A stretch of DNA of 55,995 nucleotides from Acidobacteriota bacterium. Its GTDB lineage: Bacteria > Acidobacteriota > Terriglobia > Acidiferrales > 2-02-FULL-67-57. The DNA is taken from positions 1 through 55,995 of the forward strand of contig JACZYA010000004.1 of NCBI GenBank assembly GCA_022571295.1. The letters run 5' to 3'. Of the stretch, positions 1 through 8,964 are shown piece by piece. The stretch's first letter is position 1. Every line of letters begins with the position of its first letter. The translations under genes were made by a program, and so were the position numbers. The notes under the pieces were generated by a model. The model was given only the letters and a program-made list of their open reading frames with translations, was not told the origin of the DNA and did not search any database.

Positions 1-1371
1 CAGGGGGTCCACCACCGCGGTGACGCCGGTGTTAGTGGCTCGCAACAAAAACCGCCGGGTCTCCACCGCTCGCACCCGCGCCATGTTCAGGTGCTGCGCG
101 GCCGCCGAGGAGCGCCCGAACCAACCGTCGTTGGAGATGTTCACCAACACGGTGGCGCCGCCTTGCACAAACTTGCGCACCAAGTCGGGGAAGATAGCCT
201 CGTAGCAGATGAAGACTGCCAGGCGGTTCTCCCCCGCCGCCAGTACCACCGGGCCGCGGCCGGGCCGAAAGTCGCTGACCTCAGCCACCAAAGAACCGGT
301 CAGCCCGAGCAGGTTCCTGATCGGCAAGTACTCGCCGAAGGGCACCAGATGAATTTTATCATACTGCCCGACAAACCCTCCTGTGGGCGAGAGCAGAACG
401 GCGCTGTTGTAAGGGTGGGGCGGGCCGTCGCCCTCCGAACGGTAGTCCACAATCCCCGCCAGCAAATAGCTGCGCGTGCCCTGCGCCAACTGGAGCAGGC
501 GAGCGCGCAGGACCGGGTCGCGGTGGAAATAGAACGGCACCGGGACTTCCGGCCAGACCAGCAGGGAGGGCTGCGAGGCTGCCTGCTGCTGCACAGCCTC
601 TCGTGAGAGCTGCTCCAGCGCGAGCAGCTCGTCGGGATGGTTCCGCACCCAAGCCGGGTCAAACTCTTGCAGCTGAGACAGGTTCGGCTGCACCAAGACC
701 GCCTGCTCGGGGGCGGCGACCGGGGGAAGGCTAAGACCCCACCCGTACGTCACCCCCAGCACAACCGCGACCATTGCCAGCAGCCAGAGTTGGCGACGGG
801 CGGGCGCCAACCAATAGGAAGCTACCACCGCGTTCGTCGCCGCCACCAGAAACGAGACGCCGTAGATGCCCGCATAAGCAGCGGGCTGAATCCATCCGAC
901 GTGAGGCGCTACCGCGTAGCCGAGCAGATTCCAGGGAAAGCCGCCGAAAATCAGGAAGGCGCGCAGCCACTCCAACGCCACCCACGCGAAAGGAAACAGG
1001 AGAAGCGCCAGCAGTTGCCAGCGCCGCGCCAGTTCCCCCACCAGTAAAGTGAACAGCCCCAGGAAAGCGGCAAACACCAACACAAACAGCAGCAGGATGC
1101 CGCCGGCCGCCGCGACGGACAGACGGCCGAAGATATGCATAACGTCGTAAATCCAGTAGCAGGAGCCCGCGAAGAAGACCACTCCGGCCAAGTAGCCATA
1201 GAGAAACAGCCGCAGCCGGCTCCACCGGTGCACGCAAACCGCAAACAGCGGCGCCAGCGCCACCCACGCCAGCCAACTCAAATGCAAGGAGGGGAAAATA
1301 GCGACCAGGAGAACTCCCGTGAGCACAGAGCACAGAAACGGATGACGCAGGGGGGAGAGGAAAGCAGGCAT
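1..1371 (-). CDS. lnt: Apolipoprotein N-acyltransferase, C-terminus cut by window edge
   Basis: Transfers an acyl chain from phospholipid to the N-terminal cysteine of lipoproteins in the inner membrane, the last step of lipoprotein maturation. The frame is open for 457 codons to the window edge, so the ORF track misses it. I translated it by hand. Hydrophobic segments fill residues 1-210, then comes a nitrilase-like domain. The three catalytic positions are visible: E275 (WPEVPVPF), K339 (YDKIHLVPFGEY) and C389 (FICYEA), at nearly the same numbering as E. coli E267/K335/C387. The ATG overlaps the stop of the SPOR gene by one base (TGATG), which fixes the start and indicates translational coupling. 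About 50 C-terminal residues should lie outside the window. Confidence 0.95.
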   Translation of the reverse strand, partial: MPAFLSPLRHPFLCSVLTGVLLVAIFPSLHLSWLAWVALAPLFAVCVHRWSRLRLFLYGYLAGVVFFAGSCYWIYDVMHIFGRLSVAAAGGILLLFVLVFAAFLGLFTLLVGELARRWQLLALLLFPFAWVALEWLRAFLIFGGFPWNLLGYAVAPHVGWIQPAAYAGIYGVSFLVAATNAVVASYWLAPARRQLWLLAMVAVVLGVTYGWGLSLPPVAAPEQAVLVQPNLSQLQEFDPAWVRNHPDELLALEQLSREAVQQQAASQPSLLVWPEVPVPFYFHRDPVLRARLLQLAQGTRSYLLAGIVDYRSEGDGPPHPYNSAVLLSPTGGFVGQYDKIHLVPFGEYLPIRNLLGLTGSLVAEVSDFRPGRGPVVLAAGENRLAVFICYEAIFPDLVRKFVQGGATVLVNISNDGWFGRSSAAAQHLNMARVRAVETRRFLLRATNTGVTAVVDPL

Positions 1372-1946
1372 CAGCGGCGGAGAATCTGACGGAATCCTTG
1401 TGCTTCCAGGCGCTTCTGGGCGGCATCAGCCAACTCGGCGCTTGCAAAGGGCCCCACCCGCACACGGTGGAGGCGGTCCTTGCTAGAAGGCTGAATGACG
1501 ACCGGGAAATCAAGCTTGAGCAACCTTTGCGCCAGGCTGCGGGCCTGCACCTCCTCGGCGAAAGCTCCCACCTGAAGATAAATCGGCTTCACGGGAGCCG
1601 CAGGGGGCTTGGTGGCCGGCTTGCGGAGCGTAGAGGCCGTCTTGGTCGCCGAGGAAGCAGCTTTGGGCTTAGGCTTGGGCAGCAAGGTTTCCTTGAGCTG
1701 CTTACCCGCTACCCGGTCGTAGAAGGTCAGGTCGCTGGGCGCGGAAGCCTGGCCGGACTTCTGCTCGGCCTTGGTGGGGGGCGCAGATGTCTTGGCGACC
1801 AGGGAAGCATGCGCCCGGTCCCGGCCCAGGACGAACCCCAACGTAAAAAACACCGCGCACAAGAGAACGACGGCGAAGAACACCCCGAGCAGGTGCCGCT
1901 GTTCCAGCACAATCTCGTAGTGCCCTGCTTTTTCCCCTCTTGCCAT
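1371..1946 (-). CDS. SPOR domain membrane protein
   Basis: A bitopic protein of 191 residues. A short cytoplasmic head is followed by one membrane helix at about 20-41, a Pro/Lys/Ala-rich periplasmic linker (about 50-117) and a C-terminal SPOR domain (about 118-190, YLQVGAFAEEVQARSLAQRL and RVRVGPF). SPOR domains bind peptidoglycan stripped of stem peptides and usually bring proteins to the septum, as with FtsN and DamX. The layout is FtsN-like, but the sequence is too short and generic to call FtsN. It sits between a slipin gene and lnt, not in the dcw cluster. Family assignment is firm; the division role is inferred. Confidence 0.85.
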   Translation of the reverse strand: MARGEKAGHYEIVLEQRHLLGVFFAVVLLCAVFFTLGFVLGRDRAHASLVAKTSAPPTKAEQKSGQASAPSDLTFYDRVAGKQLKETLLPKPKPKAASSATKTASTLRKPATKPPAAPVKPIYLQVGAFAEEVQARSLAQRLLKLDFPVVIQPSSKDRLHRVRVGPFASAELADAAQKRLEAQGFRQILRR

Positions 1947-1964
1947 GCGCGCGACCCCGGGCGG

Positions 1965-2723
1965 TTATTTCCCCTTATCTTTCCCTTTCGACCCGAGCCA
2001 GCCGCTGATGAGATCCACCGGCACCGGGAAGATCACGGTGGTGTTTTGTTCCGCGCCGATTTCCGTCAGGGTTTGCAAATAACGCAACTGGATGGAAATC
2101 GGCTGCTCGGCCAGCTTTTTGGCGGCGTTGGCCAACTGCGCGGAGGCCTGGAACTCGCCTTCGGCGTGGATGATCTTGGCGCGGCGTTCGCGCTCGGCCT
2201 CGGCCTGCTTGGCGATGGCGCGGCGCATCTCCTCGGGGAGGTCCACGGCCTTGACCTGCACCGAGGTCACTTTGATGCCCCAGGGATCGGTCTGCTCGTC
2301 AAGGATTCCCTGCAAGCGCGCGTTGACCTTCTCGCGCCGCGAGAGCAAGTCGTCGAGCTCGAACTGGCCCAGGACGTCGCGCAGAGCGAGCTGCGCCTGT
2401 TGCGAGGTGGCGTAGAGATAGTTCTCAATCGCCTGGATGGCCCGGTTCGGGTCTACCACCCGGAAGTAGGCCACGGCGTTGACGCGCACGGTGACGTTGT
2501 CGCGGGTGATGATGTCCTGCGGAGGCACGTCCAGCGTGATGATGCGCAGGGAGATGCGCATGAGGCGGTCAATCGGCCACCAGATCCAGATCAGGCCCGG
2601 CCCTTTAGGCTTCGGACGCATGCGGCCCAGGCGGAGGATCACTCCCCGTTCCCACTCGTTGAGGATCTTCAGGCAGTTGACGGCCCAAAACAGCGCAAGA
2701 ACTACGATAACCAAAAGTGGCAT
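1965..2723 (-). CDS. Slipin (SPFH/band 7 membrane protein)
   Basis: A stomatin-type SPFH protein of 252 residues. It has one N-terminal membrane hairpin (about 1-20), then an SPFH domain (ERGVILRLGR, then LDVPPQDIITRDNVTVRVNA) and an Ala/Glu-rich coiled coil (AIAKQAEAERERRAKIIHAEGE, about 170-215). Slipins form large membrane-associated rings that organise microdomains. The start codon overlaps the stop of the NfeD gene (ATGA type), and the NfeD-slipin pair is the classic p-slipin/STOPP partnership, in which the protease is reported to cut the slipin C-terminus. The hydrophobic PVPVDLISGWLG near the C-terminus resembles such a target region. Membrane location is expected; the physiological role is not established by the sequence. 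Confidence 0.93.
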   Translation of the reverse strand: MPLLVIVVLALFWAVNCLKILNEWERGVILRLGRMRPKPKGPGLIWIWWPIDRLMRISLRIITLDVPPQDIITRDNVTVRVNAVAYFRVVDPNRAIQAIENYLYATSQQAQLALRDVLGQFELDDLLSRREKVNARLQGILDEQTDPWGIKVTSVQVKAVDLPEEMRRAIAKQAEAERERRAKIIHAEGEFQASAQLANAAKKLAEQPISIQLRYLQTLTEIGAEQNTTVIFPVPVDLISGWLGSKGKDKGK

Positions 2724-4048
2724 TACGTTTGCTCCTTTCCGGCACTTGGACCGGCCTCTAAGCCGCCCGCGTGCGGCTCAACCTGTAGCAACAGCCCCTG
2801 CGCCTTGACCACGCGCACCTGCTGGCCTACGGGAATCTTCTGCGAAGCGGTGGCGCGCCACAACTCGCCCACCACCAAGATCAAACCTTTTTTACCCTCT
2901 TCGATTTTCTGCCGGACTTCGCCGATCTCACCCACCAGCCCTTCCCGGCCGGTGGCCCCGCGCCAACTGCGCGAGCGCAGCACCAAGCGCAGGAGCAGGA
3001 TGGTGATCACCGCAAAAGGAATGGCGACCGCGAAGGCAAGGTCCATGCGCACCCGCATCTCCGGGATGGGCGGCGCCTCAATCATCATCATCGCACCCAG
3101 CACCATGGAGATCACACCGCCCACCGCCAGCACCCCGTGGCTCACGTACATCGCCTCCAGAATGAAGAGTGCCATCGCCAGAATAATCAGCAGCACACCG
3201 GCATAGTTGACCGGCAGCAGATTAATGGCGAACAGCGCCAGAATCAGGCAAATCCCACCCGCCACCCCAAAGATAATAAAACCCGGCTGGGTGAATTCAA
3301 TGTACAACCCCAGGATGCCAAACACCAGCAACAAAAAAGCGATGTTGGGGTCAACCAGCCGGCTGAGGAAGCGCTGCCGGCCGGTCATCTCCCAGGACTC
3401 GACCTCACCGGATGCCAGCTCCAGCGTGTGCTCGCTGCCGTCGAAGCGCTGGATGGTCTGCTGGTGGAAGCGTTCGAAGATCTGCTGGCGCGATTCCACC
3501 ACCGCATCGATGAGACCTTCCTTCAACGCTTCCTCGTCGGTGAACGACTTGGCTTCAGTGACCGCCAGCTCAGCCAACTCCGGGTTGCGACCGCGCTTGG
3601 AAGTATAACTGCGCAGGTAAGCGGCGGCATCATTGGTGATCTTCTTCTTCATCGTCTCAGGTATTTCTGCACCACCCATGGCTACGGGCGAAGCAGCGCC
3701 GGTGGTGGTTCCCGGAGCCATCACCGCCAGGTCGGCCGCCATCAGGATAAAGAAGCCGGCGGAGGCGGCCCGGCTGCCGGTGGGGGCCACGTACACAATC
3801 ACCGGGACGCGCGAAGAAGTAATGCGGTCAACGATCTTGCGCATCGAAGTCATCAGGCCGCCCGGAGTATTGAGGATAATCAAAACAGCGTCGGCCTTCG
3901 TCTGCTCGGCATGGTCGATGCCCGCCAGCACATACTCGGCAGACACCGGATGGATGATTTTGTTGAGCGTGATTTCCACCACCTGCGCGCCCGCCGCCCA
4001 GGGAAAGAGAACCGCCAGCAGCAGTAGTAGAATTGAACCGCGTTTCAT
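2723..4048 (-). CDS. NfeD-family membrane serine protease (long form)
   Basis: A full-length NfeD1b-type protein of 441 residues. It has a signal peptide (1-21, ending AAGA-Q), a ClpP/crotonase-like protease domain (about 22-220), four to five membrane helices (about 232-365) and a C-terminal NfeD OB-fold domain (about 375-430). The catalytic Ser lies in the GSRAASAGFF segment and the general-base Lys in MKKKITNDAAAYL, as in the PH1510 Ser-Lys dyad. The gene overlaps the slipin gene downstream and the TPR gene upstream by four bases each, so translation is probably coupled. By family, it likely works in membrane quality control with the slipin. Confidence 0.93.
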   Translation of the reverse strand: MKRGSILLLLLAVLFPWAAGAQVVEITLNKIIHPVSAEYVLAGIDHAEQTKADAVLIILNTPGGLMTSMRKIVDRITSSRVPVIVYVAPTGSRAASAGFFILMAADLAVMAPGTTTGAASPVAMGGAEIPETMKKKITNDAAAYLRSYTSKRGRNPELAELAVTEAKSFTDEEALKEGLIDAVVESRQQIFERFHQQTIQRFDGSEHTLELASGEVESWEMTGRQRFLSRLVDPNIAFLLLVFGILGLYIEFTQPGFIIFGVAGGICLILALFAINLLPVNYAGVLLIILAMALFILEAMYVSHGVLAVGGVISMVLGAMMMIEAPPIPEMRVRMDLAFAVAIPFAVITILLLRLVLRSRSWRGATGREGLVGEIGEVRQKIEEGKKGLILVVGELWRATASQKIPVGQQVRVVKAQGLLLQVEPHAGGLEAGPSAGKEQT

Positions 4049-5649
4049 TGCTCACCTCCAGAGCCGTTCCCGGCCGGCGCGAGCGCAAGGTTCAGGCGGT
4101 CGGCAAGACTACGCGCCTCGGAGCTGGCGGGATCAAGCGCCAGGGCAGCCCGCACCTGTTCGCGCGCTTCCCGGTCGCGATCCTCTTCCAAGTAGAGCTC
4201 AGCCAGCCGGAGGCGCACCGGGAGCGTATCCTGACTCCAGAGCGCCGCCCTCAACTCCGAGATCGCTTCAGAGGCCTGGCCCTGCCGGCGGTACACCTCC
4301 GCCAGATAGAAGTGGCCCTCATAGGAGCTCGGGGCAAGGTACACCATCTGGGTAAATTCGTAGCGGGCTGATTCGAGTTGGTCACGCGCCAGAAAATCCC
4401 TTCCGCGCTCCAGATGCACGGTGACGTGCTGGGCGCGGGCAGAGTCGTCGGAGGGCTCGCGCCGCGCCTCTCCCCTCCGGCGGGCCAATGCCGCACTGAA
4501 GTTTTGCTTGAGCCGAGCAAGGCCGGCCGGCCGCCGCGCCAGACTGTCCACCGGGGCCGGGTCCTCACCCAGCGCCTGGGCGGAAAGAAGGCGAGCTTCA
4601 CTATCTTCGGAGTTCAATGCCAGACATTGGTCGAAGGCTTGCGCAGCCGCAGTCCACTGCCGGCGGCGAAGGTAGTGAAGACCGAGATTGAAGTGCACGT
4701 CCGGGTCAGCGGAGTCTTCGCGCAGCGCACGGGCAAAATAGTCAGGCGGGTTGGATGCGCCGGCCTGCGAGGCAAAAACTCCGAGGTTGTTCCACACCTC
4801 TTTGACGGGAAACTGCCGGCCCAGCGGGCGGAGGGTGGCGGCCGCCCGGGCCGGGTCGCCGCCGAAGAAATACGAAAGCGAAAGATAGAACCGAGCATCG
4901 GCACCGTCTCTGTGTTCCGCCGGAACCTTCTCCAGCCAGCGGGCGGCGGTGGCATAGTCCTGGTCTTCAAAATAGAGCTTTCCCAGACGCCAGGCCGGGG
5001 GATTGAACTTGGGAGCCAGGCGGGCGGCCTGGAGAAAATACCGCACCTGGAGTTCGCGGCTGGGAGCGCGCAAGCCGCGCAGATAATTCTCCAAAGCGCT
5101 CACCGGAGGAGCTTGCACCCGCTCCAGGAAAGACTTACGGCTGTATGAGAAGTCAGGATCGAGCGTGCGAAGAATTTGCCACGCCAGCGCCCCCTGAATG
5201 TCGAGCAACTGCGCGAACGAACCCTTCTGCTCCAACGGCGCCGAGAGGCTCAAACGGCGCAAGTGGAGGAGCCGCGCCCAGCCGCTGAGGCGGTTCTCTC
5301 GAAGCTCAAACCGGCCCACCACCACCCAGTCGGCTCCCAACTCCTCGCCCAACCGCACCAGGCTGGCGCGGGTGAGCGGGCTGGTGGCCGACAGTCCCAG
5401 CCGTTCCAGCGCTGCCAGACGCTGGGCGCGACTGATGAGAGCGAACCCATTGCCCGCCAGCCGGTCCGTCAAAACTTCTGCAAAACTTTCGCCTACCCAC
5501 TCCAGGTTGGGTTGACCGCCGACGTTGTCAAAAGGCGCCACCAGCAAGGTTTGAGACGCGACCGGGCCAATGGCCACAAGCGTGAGGAGAACCACCGAAC
5601 CAAAAAGTGAAACGAAGCGTGGACTACACACTAGCATGCTCAGCTTCAA
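4045..5649 (-). CDS. Exported TolB_N/LpoB/FlgO-like domain plus TPR protein
   Basis: 534 residues beginning with a Sec-type signal peptide (about 1-33, VASQ), with no lipobox cysteine. Residues about 34-170 look like the CsgG/TolB-N/FlgO/LpoB alpha-beta fold: LLVAPFDNVGG, then WVGESFAEVLTDRL, then ALISRAQRLAALERLGL, then LGADWVVVGRFEL. The rest is a chain of tetratricopeptide repeats (for example VHFNLGLHYLRRRQWTAAAQAFDQCL and YEGHFYLAEVYRRQGQASEAISEL). It should be a periplasmic protein-protein interaction scaffold. It lies in the same operon as a PBP1b-type enzyme and directly before the NfeD gene. No enzymatic motif is visible. The fold match is by eye; the TPRs are clear. Confidence 0.7.
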   Translation of the reverse strand: MKLSMLVCSPRFVSLFGSVVLLTLVAIGPVASQTLLVAPFDNVGGQPNLEWVGESFAEVLTDRLAGNGFALISRAQRLAALERLGLSATSPLTRASLVRLGEELGADWVVVGRFELRENRLSGWARLLHLRRLSLSAPLEQKGSFAQLLDIQGALAWQILRTLDPDFSYSRKSFLERVQAPPVSALENYLRGLRAPSRELQVRYFLQAARLAPKFNPPAWRLGKLYFEDQDYATAARWLEKVPAEHRDGADARFYLSLSYFFGGDPARAAATLRPLGRQFPVKEVWNNLGVFASQAGASNPPDYFARALREDSADPDVHFNLGLHYLRRRQWTAAAQAFDQCLALNSEDSEARLLSAQALGEDPAPVDSLARRPAGLARLKQNFSAALARRRGEARREPSDDSARAQHVTVHLERGRDFLARDQLESARYEFTQMVYLAPSSYEGHFYLAEVYRRQGQASEAISELRAALWSQDTLPVRLRLAELYLEEDRDREAREQVRAALALDPASSEARSLADRLNLALAPAGNGSGGEQ

Positions 5650-5683
5650 TTATAACAGAAGGCACCGGGCCGGATGGCAGGGC

Positions 5684-6451
5684 CTAGCGCAGAAGGTCGG
5701 GCGGGAGCTGGAACAATGTCTCAAAGCGGGCGTCCTGGTGCAGGCTGGCAAATGCCGGGTCGTCGCGGAGTTCGTCGGGCGGAAAACCGTCTTCCAGGGC
5801 GCGGCGGAGATACTTCAAGCACTGGTCGGTGTAGCCCAACGCCACGAAAGTCTTCCCCAGCAAGAAATAGAACCGGCCGCGGTCTTCGACCGAGCGGTCC
5901 TGGAGCCGCACGCCGAAAATGCTGCGACGCTCAAAGACCTTCGGGTCGAGCAGCAAAGCCAGGCGATATTGCTCAATAGCTTCTTGGTACTTCTTTCGTT
6001 GGAAGAGCGCGTTGCCGAGGCCGGAGCGAATGGTGGCGTCGGTGGGGCCGGCCTGGAGCGCCCGCCGGTAGTAGCGGATGGCCTTCTTGTACTTCTTGCG
6101 GCCGTAGTACACCGTGCCCAGGTTGTTCCAGGCGGGTGCGTAGGTTCCATCTACTTTGGTGGAGCGCTTGTAAAACTTCTCCGCGTTGCGCAAGCGGAAC
6201 AGTTGATGGTGGGCGATTCCGGTCTTATTCAACAGCACAGCATTCTGGGGGTCGTGCTGGAGCGCTTCCTGGTAGTAGTCAATCGCCTCCAAGTACCGCT
6301 TGCGAATCATGCGCAAATCGGCGCGGAGTTCAAGCTGTCGTACTTGCTCCTGCCGAGGCAGGACGGTAAGAAGCGGGGCCTCTTGGGCCTGGGCAGCGAG
6401 CGTGGCGGCGAGGAGTGCACCGCCCACGCCAATCAACCCGAAGCAACGCAT
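5684..6451 (-). CDS. Exported TPR protein
   Basis: 255 residues with a signal peptide (about 1-22, AAQAQE) followed by four or more TPR units (YLEAIDYYQEALQHDPQ, YAPAWNNLGTVYYGRKKYKKAI, ATIRSGLGNALFQRKKYQEAIEQY, GRFYFLLGKTFVALGYTDQCLKYL). It starts 12 bases after the class A PBP stop codon, so the two are almost certainly co-transcribed. The C-terminal segment with PPDELRDDPAFASLHQDARFETLF is the common tail of Acidobacteria-type TPR proteins (last-repeat loop before a TPR-end motif). The role is unknown; a periplasmic adaptor for the neighbouring peptidoglycan synthase is possible. Confidence 0.75.
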   Translation of the reverse strand: MRCFGLIGVGGALLAATLAAQAQEAPLLTVLPRQEQVRQLELRADLRMIRKRYLEAIDYYQEALQHDPQNAVLLNKTGIAHHQLFRLRNAEKFYKRSTKVDGTYAPAWNNLGTVYYGRKKYKKAIRYYRRALQAGPTDATIRSGLGNALFQRKKYQEAIEQYRLALLLDPKVFERRSIFGVRLQDRSVEDRGRFYFLLGKTFVALGYTDQCLKYLRRALEDGFPPDELRDDPAFASLHQDARFETLFQLPPDLLR

Positions 6452-6463
6452 GGACTCTTTACC

Positions 6464-8953
6464 TCAATTCTGATTCCCGCCAAGAGAACGAGGAGTCTGA
6501 GGCTGCGGCCGCACCGGGGCCGGCGGACCAGTCCCCGGCTCCAGGGGAGAATCAGGAACGGGTTCTTGTGAGCGCGGTCGAGAGCGAATACCGATGACAC
6601 GGGACAAAGAACGGGTAACACGCCGAACCAGCGAAGGCCGATGCTTGGGGCAGAGGTCCCGGGGCTCGGTCCCGAGGATGAACAATTCTGTCCGCACCTC
6701 GGGGCAGTCGGCGGTGGCTATTTGCAGGGTCTCGGGGTCGAGCGGCACCGCCACCATCCCCTCAGGCGGAGTGAAAGTTTGGGGGTTACGATAGGCGGGC
6801 AACTGCACCGCGCGCTTCATGAACGCCGTCCAGATGGGCAAGGCAGCCGCGTTGCCCGACAACCCCAGGTCACGGTAGTCATCGAAGCCCACCCAGACAG
6901 CACAGAGGAGATTGGAGGTAAACCCGACAAACCAACCGTCGCGCGAAGTCCCGGTCTTGCCGGCAGCCGGTGCGGTGAATCCGCGGGCACGGGAACCCGC
7001 CCCGGTGCCACGGTTCATGTTGTCCACCAAAAGGTCCAGAACAAGATAAGCGACACGTGCGTCCAGCACGGGGACGGGCCGGTTTTCCGTCTTCAGCAAA
7101 ACTTCGTTCTCGGAGGACAGCACAATATCAATCAGGGTGGGCGAGACGCGATTGCCACCGTTGGCAAAGAGGGTATAGGCAGCTGCGACTTCCAAGGGGG
7201 TGGAGTCGTAAGCGCCCAAGGCGACCGAAGGCGTAGGCCGCAGGCGGGGATTCAGCCCGGCGGCCACCGCCAGCGCGGCCACCCGGTCATAGCCGGCCAT
7301 CTCCGCCACCTTGACGGTGGCCACGTTGAGGGAGCGGATCAGGGCGTCGCGCGCCGTGACCACGCCGTAAAACTTCTCCCCGTAGTTGGAAGGCTCGTAT
7401 TCCTCGCCCTCCCAGAAAAACGTGGTGGGCTCATCCACAATCGTGGTCACAGGAGTAATGGCGCTCTCCGGAGTCTCCAAAGCGGTGGCGAAGGCAGCGG
7501 CAAAGACAAACGGCTTGAAGGAGGAACCCGGCTGCCGGTGGGCGACAGCGCGGTTGAGTTGGGTCTGGTTGTAATCCCGGCCGCCCACCAAAGCCTTGAC
7601 CTGGCCGGTGTGCGGGTCGAGGGCAATCAGAGCAACCTGCGGGAGGGGGGACGAGTCTTCCCGCTCTCCAAATCGCTCGGCGAGCTTGGCATCCACTTCC
7701 GGCAAGGCTTCCCGGATGGCCTCAGCAGCGGCGCGCTGCAAACCAAGGTCGAGGCTGGTGTGGACGCGATAGCTGCGCGAGATCAACTGCTCCTCAGAGA
7801 AGTGGCCCAACAGTTGCTCGCGCACCAAGTCAACGAAATAGGGGGCGTCGTTGGCCTCCACATTCTGGGGGGTAATGGTGAGCTCTTCTTCCCGGGCCTG
7901 GTCGGCCTGCTCCTCAGTGATCAAGCCAATCGTCACCATGCCGTTGAGGATATGGTCGCGGCGCTGGCGGGCGCGGTCAGGGTGGCGATAGAGATTGTAA
8001 TAGTTGGGGCCGCGAATGATGCCGGCCAGCAGGGCGGACTCGCTCAGGGTCAGCCGGCTGATGTCCTTGCCGAAGTAGGCCTGGGCGCCTTCGCCGAAGC
8101 CGTGGACGCTGAAGCTGCCACGCTGGCCCAGGTAGATTTCATTGGCGTACAGCTCGAAGATTTTTTCTTTCTCAAAGCGCCGCTCGAGCTGCACAGCAAT
8201 CAGTGCCTCGGACGCCTTACGTTTCCAACTGAGGTCGCGGGTAAGGAAGAAACTGCGCGCCAGTTGCATGGTCAGGGTGCTGGCCCCCTGGACACGAGCG
8301 CCCTTGCGCTTTCCCGACCAGACACCCAGGTCGTACCACAAGGCGCGGGCCACATCCACCACCGAGATGCCGGGGTGGTCGAAGAAGCGCCGGTCTTCGG
8401 CCGTCAAAACTGCCTGCACTAACTCCGGAGGAATGTCGGTGTAAGTCACCAAGCGGCGCTTGGTGCGACGGCGATCGAACAGGTTGGTGACGTGGGCAGG
8501 CTCGATGAGCACCGACGTGAGCAGGCGACCCGTGCGCAGCGAGACCAAATTCTTGATCTCTCCCTCTTCCACTTCCACCCGCACCGCCTGGGCGGGCCCC
8601 ACCGAGGAGCGCTCCCGGGGGCGAATCTCAATCACCTTCTCGCTACGCTGGTACCAGCCGTAGAGAGAAGGCTCTTCCTCAGGGCTGCTGTAGCCAAAGC
8701 GGCGAAGCTGGGCGGTAATTTGTGCCAGCGAGGCGGGCTCGCCTACATAGAGAGCGGTAGGGGCAGAATAGATGCGGGCGGCATTTTCAAAAATCTCCCC
8801 GCTCAGCCGGGTGTCAATCAAACGCGCGAAGCGAAACCAGATGTAGCCAAAAACCGCAGCCCCCACAAAGGAAAAAACCAGGAGAGCAATCAGGAGAGCT
8901 CGCCCCCACCGCCCCGTCCAAAAGCCACGCGCAATGCGAATACGAATCGCCAC
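6464..8953 (-). CDS. Bifunctional class A penicillin-binding protein, PBP1b type
   Basis: Polymerises and cross-links peptidoglycan outside the inner membrane. 829 residues: membrane anchor at about 18-42; a UB2H-like domain at about 58-158 (IYSAPTALYVGE, QLRRFGYS, EKVIEIRPRE, EPAHVTNLF); a GT51 glycosyltransferase with catalytic E186 in EDRRFFDHPG; and a transpeptidase with S477-x-x-K480 (PGSSFKPF), SLN and KTGTS. The C-terminus is a Pro/Arg-rich tail. The UB2H domain is the docking site for LpoB in E. coli PBP1b, so its presence outside Gammaproteobacteria next to TolB_N-like and TPR proteins is notable. Assignment to class A PBP is certain; the 1b subtype rests on the UB2H-like region. Confidence 0.95.
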   Translation of the reverse strand: MAIRIRIARGFWTGRWGRALLIALLVFSFVGAAVFGYIWFRFARLIDTRLSGEIFENAARIYSAPTALYVGEPASLAQITAQLRRFGYSSPEEEPSLYGWYQRSEKVIEIRPRERSSVGPAQAVRVEVEEGEIKNLVSLRTGRLLTSVLIEPAHVTNLFDRRRTKRRLVTYTDIPPELVQAVLTAEDRRFFDHPGISVVDVARALWYDLGVWSGKRKGARVQGASTLTMQLARSFFLTRDLSWKRKASEALIAVQLERRFEKEKIFELYANEIYLGQRGSFSVHGFGEGAQAYFGKDISRLTLSESALLAGIIRGPNYYNLYRHPDRARQRRDHILNGMVTIGLITEEQADQAREEELTITPQNVEANDAPYFVDLVREQLLGHFSEEQLISRSYRVHTSLDLGLQRAAAEAIREALPEVDAKLAERFGEREDSSPLPQVALIALDPHTGQVKALVGGRDYNQTQLNRAVAHRQPGSSFKPFVFAAAFATALETPESAITPVTTIVDEPTTFFWEGEEYEPSNYGEKFYGVVTARDALIRSLNVATVKVAEMAGYDRVAALAVAAGLNPRLRPTPSVALGAYDSTPLEVAAAYTLFANGGNRVSPTLIDIVLSSENEVLLKTENRPVPVLDARVAYLVLDLLVDNMNRGTGAGSRARGFTAPAAGKTGTSRDGWFVGFTSNLLCAVWVGFDDYRDLGLSGNAAALPIWTAFMKRAVQLPAYRNPQTFTPPEGMVAVPLDPETLQIATADCPEVRTELFILGTEPRDLCPKHRPSLVRRVTRSLSRVIGIRSRPRSQEPVPDSPLEPGTGPPAPVRPQPQTPRSLGGNQN

Positions 8954-8964
8954 GAGTTTTGACC

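Noticed and set aside
731-1513. 260-residue minus-strand ORF at the left edge
   Set aside because: It is in a different frame of the lnt gene. The lnt frame itself is unclosed inside the window and was therefore missing from the track.
1398-3206. 602-residue plus-strand ORF, the longest on that strand in the left arm
   Set aside because: It runs antisense to the SPOR, slipin and NfeD genes, which have clear domains; composition (Arg/Gly/Leu/His-rich) is that of a GC-rich shadow frame.
6641-8422. 593-residue plus-strand ORF over the class A PBP gene
   Set aside because: Antisense shadow; all PBP catalytic motifs lie on the minus strand.
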